Assembly: GCA_907163345.1 (NCBI GenBank)
Contig: CAJQUN010000007.1
Coordinates: 6,958,582-7,022,581, forward strand
Reading direction: 5' to 3'
DNA length: 64,000 bases
DNA from: Haberlea rhodopensis
Lineage: Eukaryota > Streptophyta > Magnoliopsida > Lamiales > Gesneriaceae
This document shows, piece by piece, positions 20,942 through 33,719 of the stretch. The position numbers and the translations under genes were made by a program. A model generated the notes under the pieces. That model did no database searches, was not told where the DNA came from, and was given only the letters and a program-made list of their open reading frames with translations. The first letter of the stretch is position 1. The number at the start of each line of letters is the position of its first letter.

Positions 20942-22458
20942 TGATCGCTTTTATTTTAAACAATTAATTCCAGTGTAGCGATTTTAGATCGCAAGTGCAC
21001 GGTGTCAAGTTTTAGTATAGTGATAAAAAAGAAAGGATGTCGTACCCACATGGACTAACGTATAATTACCAAATAAAATTAGCAAAATTATATTTAGCCT
21101 ACGAAATAAATGATTAATTATCTAATTTAAACTAAAAACTTAAAAACTCAAAACTAAATCAACTCCTTTGAAGATGCGAAGGAATTCCACTCGAGAAATT
21201 TATCAAGATGTTGGTTCAATTGTGTTATCGTCAATGATTTGTTTGTAAGAATAATTACTAACCAATTAATTCTTAAGGTGACGGATTCCCTAATATAATC
21301 AATACACTTTCTCAAGCTATATTGAAACTAATATTAAATTGAAGCAAGTAACTCTCGTTCACTTAAACCAATTTAATATTGAAAAAATCTCGATGAAAAC
21401 CGTTAACTTTAAATCTCTCAATTCAAAGTGATCACGTATGTGATTTAATCTCTCGATCTGAATCTTTAACATACAACACGAATTATTATAGCGTATTATA
21501 ACTTTATCTCTCGATAATTCACCAATTCAATCAAAGTTAGCAAGGCTTTGATAGCATTAAGATTATAATTCATGCACAAAAGAATTAATCCACTCAAACA
21601 CATTCAAATCAATGACTCAATCACAAACTTCCATAACCTTGATAAAATAAACTTAATTATATTCAAATCAAACTAAAAAGATGTATAATTGTTTCTCAAC
21701 CTCATAAACATCAATAAATTTGAAATCAAAACAACTAAAGTTTAGAAGTACGATAACGTAGGAGTCGAATCCGTGCGTTGAACGTTACTTCTTCTCTTGC
21801 TTCCTTCCTTGCACTTCAAAGGATTTTTCTCTAAATTTGTATTGTTGTTGGAGGATGAAAGGAGGCTGAAAATTGGTGTGTGATCTGATATTGGGTCTGA
21901 TATTCTCCTTTATTTCGTGCCCTAGGTCCCTTATTTATAGAAAAGGAGGAGGATGGAAGTGTTTCCATATAGATCAATCTCAATCAAGTCTTTTTTTTTT
22001 TCTGAAAATTCTGCGGCTCGATCGACCAGCACAATTGTCTAAATCGATCGAGCACCTTAAACTCTTGTCCCTGAGTTTTTCTGCCTCGCTCGATCGATCG
22101 AACATGAACTGCCGATCGATCGAGCTTTCTTCAATTTCGCTTGTAAATTCTCTGCCATGCTCGATCGATCGAGCATAAGTTTCCGATCGATCGAGCTCTT
22201 CTTTTTCTTGTTGGCCAAAACCCTGTCTCCTTTGATCGATCGCGCTCCACTACCGATCGATCAGTCATACCAGAATCCAAATTCTTCAATTCTTGCCTCG
22301 GTTTGATCCGTTTTCTTCCTTCTAGCTCAATTCTTCCACTTTCCACCTAGATTCCTGAAACAACCAAATAAATACCAAAAAGCGTAACATCATCCCGGAA
22401 TCTACACGAAAATATATACATATCATTGCAAAAATACACGTAATATTCAACCCTATCA
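20942..22458 (-). repeat. Athila-type 3' LTR
   Basis: The LTR is 1,517 bp. It is followed at 22459-22473 by the tract that reads taagtttgggggagt on the minus strand, the classic Athila polypurine tract. A TATA-like ctataaataag (minus) lies at ~21935-21946. CGATCGATCG-type palindromes (22015-22266) lie upstream of it in transcription direction, in U3, unlike their position in the gypsy LTRs here. Confidence 0.82.
22015..22266. repeat. CTCGATCGATCGAG palindrome cluster, Athila 3' LTR
   Basis: There are about ten complete or one-base-changed CGATCGATCG cores. The flanks are T/A then C/G, as in gctcgatcgatcgagc, so the extended palindrome differs from the GCGATCGATCGC of Tekay-1. The same type recurs at 34187-34366 and weakly at 35484-35543. 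Confidence 0.85.
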
Positions 22459-22473
22459 ACTCCCCCAAACTTA

Positions 22474-22678
22474 GACTTGATCGTCCTCGAGCAAGCATTA
22501 AGATCAAAATGCAAAGTTCATCATCAATACTTTAAATGAATTAACTTAGCAACTCAAATGTAAAAGCTCAGAAATCCCACTAACACTCCAATCATAAGTC
22601 AATCCAAAAATTAACAAGAAGCGTTTTCTCCTAAGCCAAACAATATATCGCAAAATCGGAACGTGCGTGTGTGTTAAT
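22474..22678 (-). other. Athila non-coding region next to the 3' LTR
   Basis: This joins 31380-32390 across Copia-2. It holds the 'ctcgaggacgatcaagtctaag' context usual before Athila polypurine tracts (minus strand) and no gene. It ends with ttaat, the Copia-2 target duplication. Confidence 0.7.
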
Positions 22679-24128
22679 TGTTGGGATATACCCTAAGACA
22701 TGTCATTGGATGATTGTTTTGACATACAATATTTATAATTTTATGAATGTCAATTCATTATTATATATTATTCATTTAACTGTGCAATGTGAATTAATAT
22801 ATATGTTAATATCCTTAGAATAATATTGTATTATTCTTAAACATTGTCCCTAGTCAAGTATTATAATGAATTTGATGAATTGTTCATTGATATGAGATAT
22901 CAAATCAACACATGGGTACATGTTAGAGAACGATGTACTGGACAGACCCACCATGAGAATGCAACATGGATAGTTATATGATTGTCATATGCAATTCTCA
23001 TAGTGATAATAATGTATGTAATCCTTACGACTTGTGATCATCAGAGATCCCGACATAAGGAGTTATGTATCTTGATATTGTCAAACGTTACCCGTAACAG
23101 GGTAAACTATAAAGGCGACTATTGGATACACTATGAATTATGTAGAGGGATGTTGACTGATCGAGATAGGATTTGTCCCTCCAATATAACTGGAGAAGTG
23201 TTTGGCCCTTGATCAAGTGAGAACTAAAATGCATGGTCATGCTCGAATGAGTCGATATGAGATATCGAGCTTATTCGTTTATTCTAGTTCTACTTGGGGA
23301 TCAAGAAATAAAGATTGAATATACGAGTACGACTATTCCATGACTCGTGTTCAATCTAAACACAAAGGACAAAGGGATTAAGTTACATGGTTAATATTAT
23401 CACAAGTTCTAAGGTTATGTCGAGTCAAAGACATTCTTGTAATTTGGGTAGCCTTGATGTGTTGCTAGACACCGCTCCTTGCTTGTAACGTAAAATGAGA
23501 TTTTATGTCACTGCCAACATTACAAGATCCTATCGGGTCGCACAAAAGATTAAATCGATAAAGGAAATTAAATTCAATTGATGAATTAATTAATTAAGAA
23601 GAGTCTTAATTAAATGATTATAAGGATTTAATTAAATCATGGGTTTGGGCCCATGAGGCTTTAAGAAAGCCTTTAATTAAATCATATATAATAATTACAA
23701 GGTGATTAATTGTTAATTCATTCCTTGATATCAAACATATCAAAACCTAAACCAAGCTCAAGCTTCTCGGCCGCCTCTTCCTTCTCATCTCACGGCCGCC
23801 GCCGTTTGTTAGGGGTTTTTGGTTGGCCGCCGTTGATCGGTTTTGAACCGTGAGTTCGGTTTTGGTTCAAGAATAAGTCTAGCAACTTGTTCTTGAACGT
23901 CCCTTGTTCGATTAATCGTGTGGATATCGTAGAGGCAAGACCTTGGAGGTGTTGCTCGTGACTCGGAGTTCGTTTGACGTGGTGCTTCGTGGAATCTGCT
24001 CAAACACGCTACAAGGGTGAGACTTTTGTTATCCTTTATCCGATATGAACCCCTATGTATAGATCCGGTGTCTTGTAATCCATAAAAAATTATTCTGCTG
24101 CGTTGCTATGCATGATGGATTACTTACA
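22679..24128 (+). repeat. Copia-2 5' LTR
   Basis: The LTR is 1,450 bp. Relative to the 3' LTR it lacks about 40 bp near 22872 ('aatgaat/ttgatgaatt'). No coding sequence is seen; the small frame at 22982-23212 is chance and recurs in the other LTR. Confidence 0.95.
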
Positions 24129-25908
24129 GTGGTATCAGAGCCGTGTACAAGGCTCATATCGGATTTATGTGATTAAATTGTTTTAATCATATTAGAACTA
24201 ATATTGCATGCTATTTAAAACTGTATGAACATATATGATATGTTAATATTAAGTTTGTGAAATTGTCATGAAATTATATTTGATATAATTGATGTTTGAT
24301 GTATACGATACACGAAGCAAATAATCAAATTAATTGAGTAATGTTTCGGCCACCACCTAGTACACTTGACCCACGGCTTAGCCACGTGAGGGCTAGGGTT
24401 TTCGAACCCTTGGCTCGAGATGGCCTAGTCGTTGTGGCTCATGTTGGTGCATGGAGGTTTCGAGACGTGGATGAGTTTTGAACTCTTTGGCTCGATAATG
24501 GTTCACGCATGCATGGATAAGTGGCTTCACCACATGAGAGCTAGAGTTTTCAAACCCTTGGCTCGAGATGGTTGAGCCACCACCGTGCATGGCCTGACCA
24601 TGATTCGTGGCTCATGAATTCCGGCGTTTCAAACAAGTTGGCTCGAAGGAAACACAAACAGGAGCAAGGCGGCTAGGGTTAGACCCTAGCGCCGCCGCTC
24701 GCTCGCTCAATGGTTCGGCCATGGGCTAGGGTTTCGAACCCTAGGCCCATAATTGGTCCAGCCGTGGTGTTTGGTTGGTTCGAACCATGGTGGTTCGTGA
24801 CTTAGTCGCTTAATTTCGTGGCATGTGATGTCCCGAGCATACGATAAATTTTCAAAAATTATTTTACAGTTTTAATTAGAATTAAATTTTAAATTGTTTA
24901 GAATTTAATTAATTAAATGTTAAAGCATGTTTTATGTGTTGTTTGAGCATGGTGCATGGTTATAGCCCTTTGACTTATTAGATAGGATTTGTGAATGTTT
25001 GTAATTTTACAATACGACCTGCGAGTCGTGCCTTCTCTATTTTATTCTAAATGTTATCCCTCCCATATGTTCCCCTCGAATGTGAATCGATGAATTCTAT
25101 ATCTTGTAAATAGTGTAGTTTATTTGTTGATGGTGATCAATGAAGATGGAGCATCGTGCCGGGAGGAGGAGGCCATTCACAAATTGGAGCCATTGGAAGG
25201 TGCTTGTGAAGTTACCTTAGGTTGACTCTTAGGATTTTCTCATTGACTTGAGAAAATCGCTAGTAAGGGCTATAACCATGTCACGTTTAATTATGTATGT
25301 TGATGCATGATTTATCTTATGTTTTAGATTGATAATTGTATTACACATATATGTAGATATGTATACACCTATATGTAGTGGACATATTTTAAATTATCAA
25401 ACTAATCATGAGATCAATAAATCCCTCTAAAATATTAAGTTTTAGATGCCTTCCAAAATTAAAAGTACTCGTCAAAACTTCGATTGTACATGTGTGGGTT
25501 TGCCAAATCAAAGCACCGTGGCAATCTTAGTAAGGCGCGAAAGGATAAAAGTGATATCCGTTATACTTTAAATTGGGTACGACTTAACTAGGTTATCTCA
25601 ATAGGATTGGGAACCTAGAGGCATGGGTTGGATAATAATTCATTTGATGAATTGAACAAAGTGTTGTTCGTCCAACTATCCAAGAATTACATGTGATGTA
25701 ATTGACAAAGTGTTGTCTACCTAAATAACCGAGTCTTGGGCGATTAGCCAAAGCTAACTCAAGATTAGGCGAAATATGGATCTTGGCCCACTAAAGGTTT
25801 CAAGGGTTGATATTTTTTAAACAAAATAGTGGGAGTATCATTTAATATAAGACCATGTTAAATGATTAAATCATAAACTTATTTTGCATATTTATATTGT
25901 AGATATCC
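24129..25908 (+). other. Copia-2 primer site and 5' leader
   Basis: TGGTATCAGAGCC at 24130-24142 is the tRNA-iMet primer site. The following 1.7-kb leader is non-coding. Between 24356 and 24790 it contains inverted telo-box-like hairpins, for example eight-base arms at 24672-24690 and 24726-24744, homologous in kind to those in Copia-1. It ends at the gag ATG. Confidence 0.88.
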
Positions 25909-26805
25909 ATGGCAACTAACAATACAACAAGCACATTATCACTGCGATCGGTCCTTGAGAAGGACAAATTAAATGGGACAAACTTCCTAGACTGGTATAG
26001 GAATCTGAGGATAGTCCTCAAGCAAGAAAAGAAACAATATGTCCTAGAGGAACCCTTACCTGTTGTGGAACCTCCCATGACGGCTACTAGAGCCGATAAA
26101 GATGCTTACAAGAAGCATCAGAATGACGCACTTGATGTTGGCTGCCTTATGCTTGCCACCATGAACTCTGAGCTTCAGAAGCAACATGAGGAAATGGAGG
26201 CGTTCGATATGATCGAACACTTAAAGCAATTGTACCAACAGCAAGCTAGACAAGAGAGGTATGACGTCTCTAAAGCGTTGTTCCAGTGCAGGATGGTAGA
26301 GGGAAGCCTAGTTGGAACTCATGTACTCAAGATGATTGGGTACATTGAGAATCTGGAGAAGCTGGGTTTTCCATTGGACCAAGAGTTGGCCACCGATGTG
26401 ATCTTGCAATCGTTTCCTGAGAGCTTCAGTCAATTTGTAGTAAATTACAATATGACTGACATGGAAAAGACTCTACCACAATTACTTGGTATGTTGAGAA
26501 CATATGAAGCGAATACAAAGAAGACTAAGGCCACAAATGTTCTTATTGTGAATAAGGGCAAAGGAAAGACCAAAGCTAAAGGCAATAAGAAAGCAAAGAA
26601 GGTCTTTGTTAAATCTAAGCCAAAGTCTTCTGCACTAAAGCCAAAGGGAGGGATAGCAAAGGAAGAGAACTGTTTCCATTGCGGTGAGACCAGTCATTGG
26701 AAAAGGAACTGCAAAGTATATCTGGAGGATCTCAAGAAAGGAAGTGTGACTTCCACTTCAGGTATTTTTGTTATAGAAGTCAATTTATCTACTTCTTCAT
26801 CATGA
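25909..26805 (+). pseudogene. Copia-2 gag with zinc knuckle, ending at a premature TGA
   Basis: The ATG at 25909 starts the same gag as Copia-1 (KLNGTNFLDWYRNLRIVL). The fold covers residues ~10-200. It is followed by a Lys-rich stretch (KGKTKAKGNKKAKK) and an intact CX2CX4HX4C knuckle (CFHCGETSHWKRNC, residues ~255-268). The frame stops at TGA 26803-26805, where Copia-1 has Trp, three codons before the protease DTG. Gag alone could still be made from this copy. Confidence 0.92.
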
Positions 26806-27882
26806 GTATTAGATACTGGATGTGGATCTCACATTTGTGTAAATGTGCAGGACCTCAAAAAGAGTAGATTGTTGGCGAAAGGCGAAGTTGATCTCCGAGT
26901 TGGAAATGGAGCAAGAGTTGCTGCATTAGCTGTAGGGGATTATCATTTATCTTTGCCTTCTGGTTTATCGTTGATTTTAAAAGATTGTTATTTTGTGCCT
27001 TCAATTACCAAAAACATTATTTATATTTCTTGTTTGGACAAGTATGGATTCTCATTTATTATAAAGGACAACTGTTGTTCCATTTATTTAAATGATATGT
27101 TTTATGCTAGTGCACAAATGGTGAATGGTCTTTATTTACAAAATCTTGATATGCCTATCTATAACATAAATACTAAAAGGATTAAAAATAATGATTGTAA
27201 TCCGACTTATCTCCGGCATTGTCGCTTGGGCCACATAAACGAGAACCGCATATCTAAACTTCATAAGGATGGAGTATTAGATTCTTTTGATTTTGAATCA
27301 TATGAAACATGCGAATCTTGTTTAATGGGCAAGATGACTAAAGCCCCTTTCAAAGGACATGTTGAAAGGGCAAATGTTTTATTGGGACTAATATATAGTG
27401 ATGTATGTGGACCAATAAGTACACAAGCTAGAGGTGGTTTTCAGTACTTCGTTACATTTACTGATGATCTCAGTAGATATGGGTATGTGTACCTAATGAA
27501 GCACAAGCATGAAACCTTTGAAAAGTTCAAAGATTTCAAGAATGAAGTACAAAACCAACTTGGCAAAAGTATCAAAATCCTTCGATCAGGTCGAGGAGGT
27601 GAATACTTAAGCCAAGAGTTTCATGACTATCTAAAGGAGTGTGGGATAGTCCCACAACTCACTCCTCCGTATACTCCACAATGGAATGGTGTATCTGAGA
27701 GGAGAAATCGAACCTTGTTAGACATGGTTAGATCAATGATGAGTCATGCAGATCTTCCGATATCGTTTTGGGGACACGCTCTAGAAACATCGATTTTCTT
27801 ACTGAACCGTATTCCATCTAAATCAGTGGAAAAACACCATATGAGATATGGACTGGGATGCGTCCTACTATGTCTTTTATGA
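26806..27882 (+). pseudogene. Copia-2 protease and integrase (broken, active-site mutated)
   Basis: The frame is the same as gag after the TGA. The protease motif LDTGCGSH opens the segment (Asp codon 26812-26814). The integrase zinc motif (HCRLGH to TCESCLMGK) is intact. Of the catalytic triad, the first Asp (SDVCGP, 27400-27402) and the Glu (SERRNRT, 27697-27699) are kept, but the second Asp is Gly (LRSGRGGEY, 27589-27591) where Copia-1 keeps Asp. A one-base loss in an A run near 27831-27835 shifts the frame, and the segment ends at a false stop at 27880-27882. Confidence 0.92.
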
Positions 27883-28315
27883 AGATTTGGGGTTGTGAGG
27901 CTTTCGTTAGACGTCACGCCACTAACAAACTTGGACCCAAATCTGATAACTATTTATTTGTGGGGTATCCTAAGGAAACGAAAGGATACTATTTCTATTA
28001 TCCCACTGAGAACAAAGTAGTTGTTGCTCGGACTGGTGTATTTCTTGAAAGAGAATTTATTTCTAGAAAAACCAGTGGGAGAAAATAGAACTTAGTGAAG
28101 TTCAACCACAAGAAAACACTGAACCTGAGATTGAGATGGAAACAGAGCAGGCACCGCAAGCTGTTGTGGAAGAAGTACCTGCTCAAGAGACACAAGCCCA
28201 GCGTAGGTCTGTAAGAGAACACCGGAAGCCACAGAGATATGGATTTCTTGTGACTTAACAAGGTGACTTACTACTTATTGATGAGGATGAACCGTCATCT
28301 TATCAACAAGCTATA
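27858..28315 (+). pseudogene. Copia-2 integrase-RT linker (broken)
   Basis: This is the shifted-frame continuation (SFMKIWGCEAFVRR, then VGYPKETKGYYFY), typical of the copia integrase C-terminal region. A one-base loss near 28083 creates a TAG, and further downstream a CAA-to-TAA change (28256-28258) interrupts the third frame. Copia-1 is open across this part. Confidence 0.85.
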
Positions 28316-29869
28316 ATGGGCACTGATTCTGAGAAATGGCAAGAGGCCATGAAATCTGAGATGGAATCCATGTATGCAAACCAAGTATGGACTTTGGTTG
28401 ATCCACCTGAAGGGGTACGACCCATAGGGTGCAAATTGATTTTCAAGAAAAAGACCGATATGGATGGTAATGTACAAACCTATAAAGGTCGGCTGGTTGC
28501 AAAAGGATTCAAACAAATTCATGGTATTGACTATGATGAAACCTTTTCACCAGTGGCCATGGTTAAATCCATAAGGATCTTACTTGCAATAGCTGCATTT
28601 CATGATTATGAAATCTGGCAGATGGATGTCAAAACAGCTTTCCTTAATGGAAATCTGCTCGAGGATGTGTACATGACACAGCCCGAGGGTTTTGTCGATC
28701 CAAAGAATGCTGGAAAGATATGCAAGCTACAACGATCCATTTATGGATTGAAGCAAGCTTCTCGGAGTTGGAATCTTTGTTTTGATGATGCAATCAAAGA
28801 GTTTGGTTTTATCAAAAACGTAGATGAACCTTGTGTCTACAAGAAGGTCAGTGGGAGCATAATCATTTTCCTACTGTTGTATGTAGATGACATACTTCTC
28901 ATTGGGAATGATATCTCTGCCTTACAATCTGTAAAGATTTGGCTAGGGAACTGCTTTTCGATGAAAGACTTGGGAGAAGCCACCTATGTATTAGGAATCA
29001 AGATCTATAGAGATAGATCGAGAAGGCTTCTCGGCCTAAGTCAAAGTACATACATAGACAAAGTGCTTAAAAGGTTTAGCATGCAAGAATCAAAGAAAGG
29101 ATTCGTGCCTATGACACATGGTATATATCTCTCGAAGGAACAGTGTCCTTCAACACCAGATGAGAGACAACGCATGAGTAAGATTCCATATGCGTCAGCT
29201 ATTGGATCTATCATGTATGCCATGATATGTACTCGTCCCGATGTATCGTATGCTTTGAGCATGACGAGCAGATATCAAGTTGATCCAGGTGAAGGTCACT
29301 GGATTGCTCTCAAGAATATCCTGAAGTACTTGAGAAGAACTAAGGATACATTCTTGATTTATGGAGGTGAGGAAGAGCTCAATGTAATGGGTTACACTGA
29401 TGCAAGCTTCCATACCGACAAAGATGATTTTCGATCGCAATCTGGATATGTGTATTGCCTAAATGGAGGTGCTGTGAGCTGGAAGAGTTCAGAGCAAGAG
29501 ACAGTAGCCGATTCTACAACGGAAGCTGAGTATATTGCTGCCTCGGATGCAGCAAAGGAAGCTGTTTGGATCAGGAAGTTCATTTCTGAACTTGGAGTGG
29601 TGCCTAGCATTAAAGATCCGATAGAACTCTATTGTGACAACAATGGAGCGATCGCATTAGCTAAGGAACCTAGATCTCACCAAAGATCCAAGCACATACT
29701 TCGGCGCTTTCATTTCATTCGAGAAATCGTTGAAAGGGGAGATGTTAAAATATGCAAAGTACCAACAGATGATAATGTATCTGACCCATTGACGAAGCCA
29801 CTGTCACAGCAGAAGCATGATCGTCATACTAGATCTCTAGGCATTAGGTATATGTCTGAGTGGTCTTAG
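28316..29869 (+). CDS. Copia-2 reverse transcriptase and RNase H (open remnant)
   Basis: This open stretch of 517 codons has no start of its own; it is the surviving 3' part of the polyprotein. RT signatures run from WTLVDPPEGVRPIGCK through DETFSPVAMVKSIR to the catalytic YVDDILLIGND. RNase H follows (TDASFHTDKDDF, EAEYIAASDAAKEAVW, DNNGAIALAK). It ends at the natural stop 12 bases before the polypurine tract. RT and RNase H residues look intact, but upstream stops mean no full polyprotein is made. Confidence 0.92.
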   Translation: MGTDSEKWQEAMKSEMESMYANQVWTLVDPPEGVRPIGCKLIFKKKTDMDGNVQTYKGRLVAKGFKQIHGIDYDETFSPVAMVKSIRILLAIAAFHDYEIWQMDVKTAFLNGNLLEDVYMTQPEGFVDPKNAGKICKLQRSIYGLKQASRSWNLCFDDAIKEFGFIKNVDEPCVYKKVSGSIIIFLLLYVDDILLIGNDISALQSVKIWLGNCFSMKDLGEATYVLGIKIYRDRSRRLLGLSQSTYIDKVLKRFSMQESKKGFVPMTHGIYLSKEQCPSTPDERQRMSKIPYASAIGSIMYAMICTRPDVSYALSMTSRYQVDPGEGHWIALKNILKYLRRTKDTFLIYGGEEELNVMGYTDASFHTDKDDFRSQSGYVYCLNGGAVSWKSSEQETVADSTTEAEYIAASDAAKEAVWIRKFISELGVVPSIKDPIELYCDNNGAIALAKEPRSHQRSKHILRRFHFIREIVERGDVKICKVPTDDNVSDPLTKPLSQQKHDRHTRSLGIRYMSEWS

Positions 29870-29884
29870 TGCAAGTGGGAGCTT
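29870..29884 (+). other. Copia-2 polypurine tract
   Basis: The sequence tgcaagtgggagctt lies between the pol stop and the 3' LTR; the equivalent Copia-1 tract is aagtgggagattt on the minus strand. Confidence 0.85.
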
Positions 29885-31374
29885 TGTTGGGATATGCCCT
29901 AAGACATGTCATTGGATGATTGTTTTGACATACAATGTTTATAATTTTATGAATGACAATTCATTATTATATATTATTCATTTAACTGTGCAATGTGAAT
30001 TAATATATATGTTAATGTCCTTAGAATAATATTGTATTATTCTTAAACATTGTCCATAGTCAAGTATTATAATGAATCAGGATAATGATAATACATAGAG
30101 ACTAGTATGTATTGATTGATGAATTGTTCATTGATATGAGATATCAAATCAACACATGGGTACATGTTAGAGAACGATGTACTGGACAGACCCACCATGA
30201 GAATGCAACATGGATAGTTATATGATTGTCATATGCAATTCTCATAGTGATAATAATGTATGTAATCCTTACGACTTGTGATCATCAGAGATCCCGACAT
30301 AAGGAGTTATGTATCTTGATATTGTCAAACGTTACCCGTAACAGGGTAAACTATAAAGGCGACTATTGGATACACTACGAATTATGTAGAGGGATGTTGA
30401 CTGATCGAGATAGGATTTGTCCCTCCTATATAACATGAGAAGTGTTTGGCCCTTGATCAAGTGAGAACTAAAATGCATGGCCATGCTCGAATGAGTCGAT
30501 ATGAGATATCGAGCTTATTCGTTTATTCTAGTTCTACTTGGGGATCAAGAAATAAAGATTGAATATACGAGTATGACTATTCCATGACTCGTGTTCAATC
30601 TAAACACAAAGGACAAAGGGATTAAGTTACATGGTTAATATTATCACAAGTTCTAAGGTTATGTCGAGTCAAAGACATTCTTGTAATTTGGGTAGCCTTG
30701 ATGTGTTGCTAGACACCGCTCCTTGCTTGTAACGTAAAATGAGATTTTATGTCACTGCCAACATTACAAGATCCTATCGGGTCGCACAAAAGATTAAATC
30801 GATAAAGGGAATTAAATTCATTGGATGAATTAATTAATTAAGAAGAGTCTTAATTAAATGATTATAAGGATTTAATTAAATCATGGGTTTGGGCCCATGA
30901 GGCTTTAAGAAAGCCTTTAATTAAATCATATATAATAATAACAAGGTGATTAATTGTTAATTCATTCCTTGATATCAAACATATCAAAACCTAAACCAAG
31001 CTCAAGCTTCTCGGCCGCCTCTTCCTTCTCATCTCACGGCCGTCGCCGTTTGTTAGGGGTTTTTGGTTGGCCGCCGTTGATCGTTTTTGAACCGTGAGTT
31101 CGGTTTTGGTTCAAGAATAAGTCTAGCAACTTGTTCTTAAACGTCCCTTGTTCGATTAATCGTGTGGATACCGTAGAGGCAAGACCTTGGAGGTGTTGCT
31201 CGTGACTCGGAGTTCGTTGGACGTGGTGCTTCGTGGAATCTGCTCAAACACGCTACAAGGGTGAGACTTTTGTTATCCTTTATCCGATATGAACCCCTAT
31301 GTATAGATCCGGTGTCTTGTAATCCATAAAAAAATTTATTCCGCTGCGTTGCTATGCATGATGGATTACTTACA
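29885..31374 (+). repeat. Copia-2 3' LTR
   Basis: The LTR is 1,490 bp and the partner of 22679-24128. It retains the 40-bp segment lost from the other copy (about 30078-30117). Confidence 0.95.
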
Positions 31375-31379
31375 TTAAT

Positions 31380-32390
31380 GTCAATCTTGAGTTTCATATA
31401 TACTTTTAGGATCAAATAATGCTATTAAACTCAAAGTCAAGATTACTATTAAACACTCCATAAGCCTACTTTTCAAGCACTTCTCCACTAATGTAATTAT
31501 TCCCTAGACTTGGATTAATATGTCTTTTAAAGCTTGTAATGTTAGGCCTAGGTGTTTGGCTTCAAAGAAAAGATAGAGTAACACAAAGAAGAGAGTATAA
31601 TCATGGAAAATTCAAATTTTTAGCACAAGTTGAGCTTCTCTTCTTTTTTTCTTTTATAGCCTTGGCCACTTTGGGTCTTATTTAGTCATTTTTTCTCATG
31701 GCTTTTTGTCTATCGTTTTCTTTTCTCATTCATCAATTCTTTCAACAATAAGCTCATCAAATTATAGCAATTCATGTGCATCTAATGAGAATCATTATAC
31801 TCCCTTAGGGTAAAGATAAAAATATTCAATTTAGGCTCAATTAGGTGGGTATAATGAGTTGCCAAAGAATGTTGAATGGGGGCTAATAGTATGTTAAACA
31901 TACTGCATTCTTTTTTTCTCAGTTAGGCTCAAATTAGGAAACTAGAGATTGATATATACATGGTAAGCTTGAAAGGCTCAAACATTTCAAAGATCGCCTA
32001 AATCATGTCCAAGTCAAGATCCTAATTATAAAATTTTGCCTCAAAGTGCCCTCAAATAGGTTCTAGAGTGCTTTAAGATCCTCAAGACAAATCTTAAACA
32101 AAATTTTTCCAATATATATTTCCCTCAATCATGACTCAAAAGTGCTCAAGATGTTCCTCAATTTTGAAATATTAACTTAATCACAGATATTCACAAACAA
32201 GTCAAAAAACTTCAAGACTTTAGTTGAGATGGGGATTAATATCATCATGCAATACCGTTGCAAGTCTACTTCATTATTTCTTAATGATGAAACTCATTTT
32301 CAACAAAAAAAATTTTTATGTGCCCAAACACTCTCTAATCTTATGATAGACTAGTCCTGCAAGGTAAGTAACAAGAGAAAACAGCAGATA
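31380..32390 (-). other. Athila non-coding region downstream of the env-like ORF
   Basis: This is AT-rich DNA without a credible frame on either strand. Long non-coding DNA between the env-like ORF and the 3' LTR is usual in Athila elements. Nothing else is recognised. Confidence 0.7.
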
Positions 32391-33719
32391 TCAGTAAACA
32401 CCCCCCAAACTTAGTATATGCATTGCCCTCAATGTATAGTAAACAATAAGCGCAAAAGCAAGACACATACCTCGACGACGATCGTCAGTGATCGTCGTCT
32501 CATCATGCTCCGGTGGGGGTACTAGATAGTAAGGCTCCTCTGGCTGGTACGGTGGATATGGCGGATAATCAGGTGGTGGTGGTTGGTATGGTTGGTACTC
32601 AGGTGGTGGTGGTTGGTATGGCGAATATGGCTGAAATTGCGGTTCGGGTGGAAACTGAATAGCTGGAAAACCTTGGGCCAAGGCATTGTTCCATGCACAT
32701 TGATATTGAAGGAACTCCATTTGGTGCTGACTTATCTGTGCTTGGCCCCACAGTATTTCCATTTGTAAATTTTGGATGCCCTGCTGCTCCAGGCGTATGT
32801 CTTGGAGATCCCTATGAAGGGAGCCCAAGGTGATCGATGAATGCTCTGCAGCAGAAGATGAGGATGGCCCACAATATCTGCTGCTCGAAGGCCGTGGCTC
32901 AGCCCTACGTCAGCCTGTAGGAGGTGGTGGTCCATCAACCACTATTGGTCCTTTTGGTGGTAGGAGTTCTTCATCGGCATCCCACTTCACTCCGCATCTC
33001 TTGCAAAGAGCTGTGATAGTAGATGGAAAAGGTAATGCGGAGATGGGCGGACTCCTGCCGATGTCACTGATGTGGTCATTTATAATGAACCCCAAAGCCA
33101 CCGTTTGCCCACTGAGTATGGCAAATACCAGGGCAGCTCTCTCCTTGGTGACCTCAGAAGTGTGGGTCGATGGCATAACCCGGGAGGCTATGAAGGAGAA
33201 CCATGCTTGTGCCTCTGGTTTCAAATGTTTCTTTAGGACCAATTGGGGCTCTCCATTGCTGTTCCTTTGCCAATCAGTCCCCTCAATACTGATTACAGAT
33301 AGTACCTCATCATAGTTGATCTGGCTCGTCTTGAAAGCTTTGTAATCACTATTCTTTATTGATGGCATCCGAAAAATTGCATTTATTTTGAATCGATCAA
33401 ATTCAACATCCTTACCCCTTACAAACACAACCTCCCTTGAATTTTGGTGGACTGTCCTTAGATTTGCATAGAATTCCCTCACAATAGGGACCACCGCATC
33501 AATAGGTTGTTGAATAAACTCAAACCAACCTCGTCGTCTTGCTTCTTGAATGACAGGGCATTCAAGTCGTTCTAAACTCATTCCCCTTTCGCGACTGAGG
33601 GGTTTTCGGTGATAACTGGGGTATAATTCCGCCGCTACGAAATTTACAAATCGACGCTCATCATAATCTGAAGACGAAGTGGTGGCTTCGACTTGCTTTT
33701 GCTTTTTCTTTGGAGCCAT
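32391..33719 (-). pseudogene. Athila env-position ORF (putative plant transposon protein type)
   Basis: The ATG at 33717-33719 starts MAPKKKQKQVEATTSSSD. The protein has a basic N-terminus, then a domain with RRGWFEFIQQP, VREFYANLRTV and VVFVRGKDVEFDRFKINAIF. I associate this pattern with plant transposon proteins found 3' of pol in Athila-like elements. An in-frame TGA at 32910-32912 is the only break; beyond it the same frame continues for ~170 codons with a Ser-rich stretch, a Gln-rich helix (QQGIQNLQMEILWGQ) and a Pro/Tyr-rich repeat (PPPPEYQPYQ). It ends reading through a G-rich tract. I see no signal peptide or transmembrane segment, so 'env' describes position only. Function is unknown. 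Confidence 0.72.

Larger units (their letters stand above)
22679..31374 (+). mobile_element. Copia-2: second copy of the Copia-1 family
   Basis: This 8,696-bp plus-strand copia element is bounded by TG...CA LTRs (22679-24128, 29885-31374) with ttaat at 22674-22678 and 31375-31379. Primer site and polypurine tract are in place. The polyprotein region is colinear with Copia-1 but carries its own set of lesions. The LTRs differ at roughly 20 positions plus one 40-bp deletion by eye, so it is older than Tekay-1. Confidence 0.95.
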
